Positions 54,027 to 64,000 of a stretch of 64,000 nucleotides of DNA are shown piece by piece. Location of the stretch: contig CM032804.1 of the NCBI GenBank assembly GCA_019155185.1, positions 4,002,492 to 4,066,491 on the forward strand. The letters are read 5' to 3'. Source of the DNA: Beaufortia kweichowensis (taxonomy: Eukaryota; Chordata; Actinopteri; Cypriniformes; Gastromyzontidae). Under the pieces are notes generated by a model that worked only from the letters and a program-made list of their open reading frames with translations, searched no databases and was not told the origin of the DNA. The translations under genes and the position numbers were made by a program. Each line of letters opens with the position of its first letter. The stretch's first letter is position 1.

Positions 54027-57000
54027 TCACGCCTAATAGATTAGCTTTCTAATTTCACAGTGACAAGTGGCATAAATTCGACTAGCACACAGCTGGGAGC
54101 ACTAGACCAAATGTGGAGGCGAGCAGATGCCTTTGAGAAAATGCATTAGCTTATCCATCTAGTTTTAATGCCAGATCTGAGAGTAATTTTCACCTCTGAA
54201 ACAGACAGACTACATTTTGACTGATGCTTTTTGGTGGGATACACCTTTAATGTCAGCCACAAACTGCCACACGTGCTCACACGCACACACTCGCAAACCG
54301 CATCATCTGAGAAGTGGGATCTTTTGAATGAGTCTCTCCCCAGCCTCCTCATGGCTGATCACCTCTGCCGCCCGCCGAGCAGTCATGCGGCCCGGTGTGT
54401 GATTCAGACAGAGATGAACGTTCTGCTCCATTTAACACATATGCTTAAGTTCCCGATCCATGTACTTGGCATTCCTGAGTGACATCTATCATTCCATCTG
54501 AGCTCACTCGCTTCCCGCAGTCATCTTTAGGGGATGAATCCTTCAAAGAACCTTCACATGAGTTAACTATATCAACTTTACAAATTTTTGTGTTTTTTTA
54601 TTTTAGCTGACAGCATTACTTTACGTTTTGTTCTGTTGCTAATATTTTTATTATTTTTATATTTTATTGTAGATACAGCATCATTGTGTCTATTATAAGG
54701 ATACAAGATGAGACTCATCTCTTTATAACAATGAGGTTTTGTACAAAAAAAATCTTTGTTGTTGTGTTTTACAGTATTTACAGCGAACATTCACTCATTT
54801 TGCATAGTGTACATTGTGTTGCATCATAAATCATGAAGAAATTGTATTTAAATTACACAAGCAGTATGCACACACTTTTATTTAAACATCTGCTTCATTA
54901 CTAAATGAATAAAAGCAAACACTAAAAATGCAGGTAGGTCTTGAGAGAAGTGAAGAGAAGGAATACACTAGATCGTCTTATACGTGCCTTTGGTACCTGT
55001 AACACTAATTGCAGTTGTTAAGTGCTCAGAAACATTTAATTAGTGTAATTATTCTGACATTCACAGATATTTACACACGCCGCAGGTCCTCAGGAAAGTG
55101 AGAAACGGTGTTTACGACAGAGCAACGTCTGACATCCTATACTTTCTTTTGCACAATGTACTGTGGAGCATCTCTTTCATTTATTTATTTTTGTTGATTT
55201 TGATAGAAAAAAAGAGACTACAATTAAAAAGAGTGTAAAGAGTATAAATCAGGATCAAGATTGCAGCTGATGCTGCTTACATGAGCATCATGGCTCAATG
55301 TGTCACTAGGCCACTTCAGACAATAAAGTCTTGGAAATGACTGTACTTTCATCATGTAAAAGCAAATAAAACTGCTAAATAGAAAAAGGTCAACACATTG
55401 CATATTTAACCTTATTTAACTGTTAAACAACTCATATACTATTCAAAAATTTAAGACAAAGTTTGGACACTTTCTGGTTTTAAATCTACTGGAACATATT
55501 TATAGTTAATCTGATGGACTGTGGTTTCTGTGCTAGAGCACCTATGTGAACTTCTGTGCAAATTCCTATTTTTTCCTAAATTTTTTATGTCAAGCTTTAC
55601 AATGAATGTAACTGTGCAGTTTAATTTTAATAAATAAACCATTTCTAAAACAAAAATACAAATAAGTGAATAGAATGAATCAAATAATAAGCACTAATAG
55701 CCTAGCCTAGTTTTTTCCACTTCATGCTGACAATATAAATAAATAAATATAGACCTAGGCCTACTTGTTCACAGGTTTTTTTTAAAACACTACCACAGAT
55801 AATAGATCAAATATGACGAATACATAAATATAGACACTTCTTAACAGGCTTTTCTGTCTGATTACTGTAAACACGTGTGCATCTGCACAAAATTTGGCTT
55901 AATTGTTTAAATATCCTGGCCTTTAAAACTCAGTCTATAATACCATTAAGCAGAAAAATGTCTTTGGCACTGCGAACATGCTTGAAAACAAGGGCCATGT
56001 GAACATGAAGTGGAAAATCTTGTGGTAATACTCTCACATAGCGAGGGACCTTTTTTGGTATTGGGGCCACTGCAAGTTATCCACAGTCTGGTACCCTGAA
56101 CGTTTCATCCATCCATTAAAACACAGCAACAATGATGGATTACCAGTGTGAGATGTGAAGAGCCGCCTAAATCACACAGGCTGAGTTCAGATGTGTAGGA
56201 GGTTCGAAGAAGACACGGCACACAAAGTTAGATGGGAGTCCCGTCAACTCTACACAACATCTTTTGAAGGATTAAGCCTTTAAGCGTCTAAACGTTTGCC
56301 TTTAATGGAAAGAGACAGGGAGGATTACACAGATAAAATCACCTCTGGGGCGGCGCTCATGGCCATACACTGAGGTGAGATACATGTCAGTGCTCACGGG
56401 AGGAGGGGATTAATTGTTTGCTCCCTTCGGTGATGTAATCGTGTTTTACAACCGGACCCTTGAGGGAGGAACCGAACAGATTCTGCCAGTCATTTCTCAA
56501 AAGCATGTATTAAACAAACTTGGCACTATGTAAGTATGGCTTTGTTTTGTCAGAGAATAAACAAAAATCTTTATAGTCAGATAAGAGTCAGACAATCAGT
56601 TTAGAGCTTGTTAGATTGAGAAAGTGCATTGCAGCTGTTCATCTTTTTGTGTCAATGAGTTACAGTTCCAGTCACAAATTTAAACCCAGTTGCCAAAATT
56701 GTTTCTCATGATGTTAGAAATCTTTTAATCTGAAGGTGTATAATATATTTCAATGTTTGAAATGACTTTGTAGACAAAATAAAATTGTACCAGCATAATA
56801 TTTTCTTACATTAGTAAAATTTTATATTTAAAAAATTGAAATTTGGAGCAAATAATAAATAAAAATAAGTCAATAAGAGTCCAGCATAGAAATTCGTTCA
56901 GTGCTGTTCAAGATGGATGATAAAATGTCAAGAGTATGATTTTACAAATTCTAGACAAAGGGTGACTACTTTGAAGATGCTAAAATATAACATAGTGTTT

Positions 57001-58386
57001 CAGTAACTCAACTTTATCTACTGTATTGTCCACGGTCCATCTAGATTTGTGTCATCTATTAACCCTTCTTCCAATGAGAGCAGAAAAACAAACAAGGTCC
57101 GTCTGAAACCATATTGGAGCGTGTTTGTGTTGGAGCAGCTGGCACTAGAATGTGAACGGGATTACTCACAGCTCTTATGAACGGCTGCATTGGGAGCTGT
57201 AAGTGGACGTGGTTTTTTTTGCGTCACACACTCGTGCGTAAAACACACAAAGAAAAGACCCTCTCGTGCCATAAAAGAACCAGCATGAAACATCCAGCGA
57301 TGAGAAGAATTATGGGTTGGGGAATTGCACCGTTCAGCTCAGAAAATATGCCGAGGAGTTTATGGATTTTGAGGTTGCTGTGGCAACAGCAGCAGCCGTT
57401 CTTTGAAATAGCTTTAGAAGAAAATGTTGACAGTCTATTAAAAACAGGGGGGAAACTATACGGAAAAGTGCACATCATTTGCCATGTTCATCCTGACAGG
57501 ATTCTCTGTGGGATTCATCCATTTCGACAGCACCCTAATACTCCTGACAGTCTTTTCAAATGTGTTGAATGATACTAACATGAGTTGATTCGGTCTCATC
57601 TCATTGTTCTTCCTCTGCAGAACCTCTAACAGCTCTATTATCTACCCTTTGCTAAAGTGTTACTACGGTACAGAGAGACTATAAAAGCGATTATGAATCC
57701 GAGGAAATTACCATTCCAGAATGTTCATTATGTAGCCAAATTTACTACACAATTATTGCACATTCTCAGCCAGCATCTCTCTCCTCAGAGATCAGAATGT
57801 ACCGTAAAGATGAAATGCATCGGAAATATCAGACAACAGCCACTCAAGTGAATGGCATCAAAGCAGGCCGTGGAAAAGAGAGAACTGACATTATGTAAAC
57901 AGACACTAGGGAAGTGAGTGTGGTCGCCAAAGCAGTAGAAGTGACAAATCATCAGCGGGGAGATAGAGACACAACCCAGCGGATCTGACCAAACAATAGG
58001 GATGGCAGCAGCTTCTGCGGCGCTCTCTCTCTCTCTCTATGGAAACATGCAGAACAAGAGAGATTATGGCAGAACGGAGAGCACCCTATCAAACGTGCCC
58101 ACAAAGCCTCCATCATCAAAAACGCTTCACATGAGAATAAAGGTGCTTCTCTGAATCTTGACACGGTGATGATGGCATTAGCCACAGGAAGTGGTTTCAA
58201 TTATGCCCACAAGATTGATTCTGAAACCAAAAAAATGAAATGAAATTCTGAAAGTCCATTTTAAAAGACCAAAAAATTTTAATTTCTGCACCAACAAATG
58301 AAATCAGGCTTTGATAGGTCAAAAGCAACACTACTAAAATACATACAGGTGAAATGTCTAAAGCTGAGCTGAGAAAAAACAACAAC

Positions 58387-58388
<2 letters not shown>

Positions 58389-58452
<64 letters not shown>
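58389..58452. repeat. (CA)32 microsatellite
   Basis: An uninterrupted CA dinucleotide tract of 64 bases, preceded by (CAA)n-like bases. Confidence 0.97.
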
Positions 58453-58454
<2 letters not shown>

Positions 58455-60463
58455 GGTAAATACAGTTAGCGAGCTGCTAATATCTGCCTTTTGGTAACAT
58501 ATTAAAAGAATTTGCAAAATAAGAGGTTAATTTATCATTTCTATTGTATATCGTTTCCATTATCATTTATAGACATACCTCACTTGGGTTCTCTTTGACC
58601 TCAGACATGAAAACATTAAAGTACATCTCATCAGAACACGAGGGTTTACCATCCGACTGTATCAGAAATATAATAAAAAGGTCAAATTAGACTACCAACC
58701 TCAGAATGCATGAAGTTCACACTGCATATTAGGTCATAATATCACAGCCGCTAGACAGCATGTTCTTTTGAATGCCCTGGGGTTCTTTTCACTAAATTGA
58801 AAAGTTCACATTTCACTATCACAAGACTGCCCAGCGTGGGAATTCTGCTTTCCAGATAAAGAAATTGCTCTGCCATTCTCCTGCCACAAAATGCACACAT
58901 ATGCTGTTTCCAGAATTTATTCCACATAAGAGTAAAAACAGGAAACCGAATACAGGAAGGATGGAGAAATGTCAAGAACAACTAATTCTTTAGTTTTACA
59001 ACCAAACAAACACGCACTGATGTTCTTTCTATTTGTTCAGGATGTGAAACACCATTTACCATCTACAAGCAACCGAAACTATTATATTTGTGAATGGCTA
59101 TCATTAAGTGTCATCAAAGTTTTTAATTGCTTGACCATTATGTAATTATTATGTTTAATTAAGTCTATACTTATTATTAACTTCCATCTCTGACCATTAA
59201 ACATGAGGGTCTAGTTATGATAAGAGGCAAAAGGTGCAACTCACTCCTGGGTCATCATTCAAAATAATTTTAGATTATAATTTTAGATTAAATAAATTTG
59301 CAATCCAGTTGTAAACTCAATATTACATTAACATATTGATCAGACAATCATCAACTGCTTCCTCTCAACTGACTTTACACAGTATTTCATGACAAACTTT
59401 TATTCCTTTGTAAGAAAACAATGAGCTCAAAAGAGATAATCTGCCTTATTATATTTCATAATAAGTTTTCTATTATTTTTGTAAAGTATTTCTTTTTTAT
59501 AATTTTTTTGGAAGGGGAGCTATAGAACAGCACTGTTCTTAAGCTTTCAAACAGAAATCCAGCTCATCTTTTCTCCACCCTTCCCTTCTCTTGTCTGTAT
59601 GCTTGGCTGTGTTCCTTTTTTGGGTCACCCTGCTCATGACAGGATGTGCATATTCTTCACGCAGCGGGTGCAGCCTGACTGCATGAAAGACGGGCTGAAA
59701 GATGGGTCAGCCATCAAATAACTTTGGCATTATTGTTCTGCAAATGCCCTTGAAAGAAAAAACAGCTTTTACTGAAAAATTTCAGCTTGCTCCTTCGATG
59801 AAAGAAGCTGATTTTCTGAATCTCTCTTGAAATTTGGTTTCCAGGAACATGAGAAAGCAGGTTACCTACTGTACATGTTGTGCAAAACAGGACAAATAAA
59901 CCTCATTATAGATTCATTTACAAAAACTGCTTTAAAAAGGTCCAATGTGGGTCATACTCTGCCATTTTATTTTGAGTATCACTTCGGTTCTGATTACTTT
60001 TTCCTGAATATTAATGGAAATGAAAAGGGAGCGTGGCATAAAACATGTGTACAGCATCACTCAAGGCATCTGTCAATTGTGGTCATGTCTCTCTCCGCCC
60101 TCTTCCTGCAGGGCCTCATTTCCCGCCATCAGACTTTGCCGTACGTGATTTAGTTTCCAATTACTGACTATCTGCCAAGTTACATCGGCTCTGCTCGGGT
60201 CTGGAGCGGGTCTGCTCGGCTCTGAACTAGGAGGAAGCTCTTGGATGCTAAAAGCTGAGGGTCAGGTCTGTTACGGTATATGCCGTAACTACATCATCTG
60301 GCAGAGGTTAGCGTTATATTTAGACAGAAAAATGTCTGACAAAATACTTCAAAAATTACTATTATTAAATAAAAAACTATTTTACTGCTATTTTTACTAT
60401 TTTGAATAATATAATTAAGTATAATAAATGCTTTGTTAGTATGTTTGGATGAAAAGCATGAAA

Positions 60464-60698
60464 TTAAAGGTAAAGTTTATCCAGAAATAAAAATTCTGTC
60501 ATCATTTTTTCACTGGAACACAAATGAAGATATTTTAAAAAATATTGAGGTTTTGTGTCAATACAATGGAAGTCAATAATGACCAGTGTTGTATGTTGTT
60601 TTGTTCGGCAGAAGAAAGTCACAGAGGTTTGAAATGACATGTAAGTGAATAAATGATGAAAGAATCTTATTTTTTTGGGTGGACTTTTCCTTCAAGTT
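60464..60698. mobile_element. Short inverted-repeat element (common teleost type), full length
   Basis: The left end AAGGTAAAGTTTATCCAGAA followed by ATAAAAATTCTGTCATCATT mirrors the right end (AAATGATGAAAGAATCTTAT, then GGGTGGACTTTTCCTTCAAG). The body includes ACAATGGAAGTCAATAATGA and GCAGAAGAAAGTCA. This is the widespread cyprinid repeat ending in 'TTCACCCAAAAATGA'; it may be an Angel-type element, but I am not sure of the name. Non-coding. Confidence 0.65.
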
Positions 60699-62460
60699 TC
60701 CCTGTCTGTTACCTTTCAGTGTTTTACACACAATAAAAACTCACTATAAAACACAAATAGGCCCATATAGCAGAAGTGTAAAAAATGATATGAATATAAT
60801 CCTGCTCAAGGCTGATGGACAGGTATGTTATCAATGAACGTGCATCTCAAACGGGCATCTTTTTAACTCGCATGCTGTCAGTTTGCTTTAGCTTGTAGGG
60901 CAGGATTTGAATGCGTTTAGTAGACTGCAACAGATTCTGATATACAATCAAAAAGCAGATGAAAAACAATGCAATTACAACTTCTGAGACACAAAGTCAA
61001 TACTGCAAAACCAACATGTCCAAAAGTAAATGAAGAATTGTAATTCTGTGACAGCAAAGCCTAAATCATAATGATAATGACAGAAATACTGATCAAGTGT
61101 ATATTTTAAATGTTCTTTATTAAGCAAAGAACACATGTATAATGATTTACTGAAATCTATTTAGTAGTCTCTTTAAAAGCTTGGAACATACTTGTAGCAT
61201 ACTAACCATGACTGTGTGGGGGAAAATGAATAGAAAACACGCAAGTAATCGCAATAAAAACAAGGCTGTCGTGTCTCAAGGGAACATTTGAAGGTCCAAT
61301 TGATTTTCGTTGTGTGTGTTTTTCTAACGCACATGCAGTAAATTGATTTCCTCTAATAAATATGACTGTGTTGGTCGAACATCACATTAATCAAACTGCT
61401 CTGCGTAGACGACTGTCCCTTAATGTCAAAGCGAGAAACAATGACAACAGCAACAAAAACATCATTATTGGCAACAAAACAGCAACTACAGACATAGCAA
61501 CGGTGTTGACAATGACAACAAAACAGCATTTATTGAATAATTTACCACAGACATTTTAAAAGGGAGTGAAAAAAATCTATTAAAAGTCCCATAGAATTGG
61601 TTTTTGTGTCTCGCTGAGGATTTTCTTTGGCGAGACAAGATTACTTGTATCTGAACTGTAGCGTCTGATATTCATTCAGCAGACGCCTCTTTTCTCTGTG
61701 TGATATTGAGCGTAGCCTTCAGAGGAATTATAAATGCTGTCAGCACTTTTATCTTATATAGAAAAGAGAATTTTTACCCACTTCTTGTAAGCTTAGCTAA
61801 AAAGGCCATGATTGCAGAATGGCTCTCTTTGAAATGATGAAAAACTCAAAACTCATCAACCAATTCATGTAAAAACTGTAAAATGTAAAAGAAAAATCAA
61901 GAAATACAAACAAAACTAGGGTTTGCTGACAAAAAAAAAATTTGATCATAATGAAAGATGAGACAAAGAGAATAAAAATAATATTGGATGCAATGATGCC
62001 AGTAAACCTTCACCAAAAAAAACATACTGTAATAATATTTTTGTACGTTTAGTCTAGAAACTTTGTAACTAGTCCATCTATTTTCCATCTAGTTCACTAA
62101 CTGACTGTCTTGCCTCCTCAAGTTTATCCTCATTTACTAAAGGACAGAATGAACCTGGGCTAATAAACAGAAAAAGTATGTCCCTGTGGTCAGATTGTCC
62201 ATCTCCTTGAGTAGCACAAGCAGCAGGCAGCTCTATAAATGGTAGGTGCCATTCCCATCTGTTGCTCAGAACTGGGACACGCACAGCATCAATGTCACCA
62301 AACCCCTGTCCTATATTACACATCTAGGCTTTCACCTCTGTCCGGTCCAAAAAATATTAACTAGTGCAAATAGTTAAGATAAAGATAGATAAAGGCAGAT
62401 AGATAGATTGAAATAGCTGGATAAAAGCAGACTGAGATTAGCATAGAGATTGAGGAGGCA

Positions 62461-62800
62461 CTTACACTACACCGTTTTTAAAATAAAAACAGAAAACTTT
62501 ATGTGATTTAGTCATTCTATATGTGACATTGGTGTTTCGGGTGTCTAAAAACCAAAGTCCAAGTGCAAGTTTTTGCAAGTTTATCGTTGTATTGAAGAAT
62601 GAGAAAATGTACAAGTTTGTTTCTTTACAAAGTGACAACAACTAATAGTCTGGAATGCATAATACTGCACATTTGGTTGTTTTTATGGATCTATTTCAAT
62701 ACGATCATTTTGATGTCGTCGTCTATATGCAAAACAATCTGAAAACGCGAGTTTTAGAGAAAATGTCTTCATTTTAAGTACACTGTTGTCGTGTAAACAA
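62461..62800. mobile_element. hAT-like non-autonomous element (tentative)
   Basis: The left end CTTACACTACACCGTTTTTA (62461-62480) and the right end CACTGTTGTCGTGTAAACAA (62782-62801) are imperfect inverted repeats. The interior carries AAAACGCGAGTTTTAGAGAA. A solo right end occurs at 14468-14502. Element class is inferred from the terminal motif only. Confidence 0.45.
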
Positions 62801-64000
62801 ACCCAGCAAAAATGGCCTTTACAAAACATGTGCATGTATGATTTTCTGTGGAAAAGAAAATGTTACAGTAAGCACAGCATTCAGACACATGTTATTACCC
62901 ACACTGTTTAACAAGCAATAATACAGATGGAAACCAGTAGCTTTTAAGACAAAAAAATCACATAAGTATACTTTATGACGTGTTACTGTATATCTCAAGT
63001 GGAAATCTGGCCTTTTATTCTATAGCTGTCACATTGCATTCACAATATACATGACAAGTGTTTTGTTTGCAGATATCCGGAAGCAAAGCACGCTCAACAA
63101 CACAGAGGAAGAAGGAAAAATCCGTTTGACAGCTACACTGTACTAGTCCCCATCCACCTACACTGTATGGTGAATCGCAACCCTGTAAATCTTCAAAAAA
63201 AACTTTAAACATATAAGAGGTTCATATTTCATTGTGGAAGGTGTCTGGTGGAAAGACTTCAATCCAGTGCTCTTATGAATTAAACACATTGCGTCTGTTC
63301 TTTTTGTTTGAGCCAGGATATTTTTCTTTGTTTCTTTTGCATTCAGTATTGAATATACACTGACTAAAGTCGAATTTGCACTGGGCTTTTGTACAGAGTA
63401 ATTTGCCTTGGGAAACAACAGCTGTCCCAGAGCAATCCTTAATGCCTTGCTTTTCTCCAGAGTAAAAGACATGACAAAACGAAATGCGGGTACAGTAAAT
63501 GACTAATTGGATGATTTGTTACCTAATTACTGTCGATAACGTGTATTTACACTGTGATATGTCTTGAAATCTTCTAGCTCTGGAGTCTCCTGTGGCATAA
63601 TTATATTTACCATGACCACAGGGGGGTGAGGTTTGTTGGTCTGCATCCAACTGGAAAACAAAACTTGCTCTTTTAAACACGCTCCTCTCTGAGGATTTTT
63701 ATACAGACAGCATGTCAAGGATCTCGCCTTTAAAGTGGCCTCGGTGGGGTTCAGATCGGGCGTACCCATGCTGGGAAACTTCCATTAGAGATTTAACCGT
63801 TCAAGCAGACGGAACATGATATTTACCAATTTTGACTCAAGACATAAAATCGATTGGTAAACAATAGGAAATCTCACGGGTTAGATCTATCTAAACAAGG
63901 CTGAGTGCCCAAATAAGCATTGCCCTTTTCCATTTTGTTTTTTTTCTATTTTATTAATGAGAAAACATGCTAAATATTCTATCAACGTTCTGAAATGTTT

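Larger units (their letters stand above)
45231..64000. other. Downstream intergenic region without a supported gene
   Basis: Contains the microsatellites and mobile-element remnants listed separately. Open frames are short and unrecognised. GC-richer, repeat-free stretches at 49010-49200, 54240-54420 and 57180-57560 are possible conserved non-coding elements. A weak splice-acceptor-led open frame starts at 63073. Confidence 0.55.

Noticed and set aside
57177..57572. 131-codon open frame with an overlapping antisense frame
   Set aside because: No recognised protein; frames open on both strands suggest composition rather than coding. Kept only as a possible non-coding conserved stretch.
58197..58517. 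106-codon minus-strand frame with a cysteine-valine run
   Set aside because: The run is the translation of the (CA)32 microsatellite.

Overview
The window is vertebrate nuclear DNA, almost certainly from a teleost and probably a cyprinid. It is AT-rich. Its only recognisable protein-coding gene is split by introns with GT-AG borders. The dispersed repeats are of teleost type: a tRNA-derived SINE with an L2-like 3' tail, short inverted-repeat (MITE-like) elements, and long CA microsatellites. I see no bacterial-type operons, CRISPR arrays, rRNA or intact tRNA genes, and no open frame long enough for an autonomous transposon. The species cannot be named from what is visible.

The gene is shisa9 (CKAMP44), an AMPA-receptor auxiliary subunit, on the + strand. 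Four coding exons join in phase: 23982-24490, 26156-26277, 40793-40939 and 43471-43871. Together they are 1179 nt and encode 392 residues, with introns of 1665, 14515 and 2531 bp. Exon 1 encodes the signal peptide, the cysteine-rich Shisa domain and the single transmembrane helix. Exons 2-4 encode the cytoplasmic tail, which ends in the PDZ-binding motif EVTV. A GC-richer 5' leader at about 23500-23981 carries several upstream ORFs. One of them ends with its stop codon overlapping the shisa9 start (ATGA). The 3' UTR probably runs to a poly(A) signal near 45210.

Layout: 1-23500 is upstream intergenic DNA with scattered SINE and MITE copies, a 29-nt perfect palindrome (9440-9468) and a nearly perfect fold-back element (16311-16697). 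From 23500 to 45230 is the shisa9 transcription unit, including a SINE inserted less than 70 bp upstream of the exon 3 acceptor. From 45230 to 64000 is downstream intergenic DNA with a (CA)32 tract, more MITE-like copies and one weak candidate terminal exon near 63073.

No new multi-gene system was found. The observations most worth checking are the upstream ORFs that could control shisa9 translation, the SINE beside exon 3, the weak exon 2 acceptor, and the recent-looking fold-back element.
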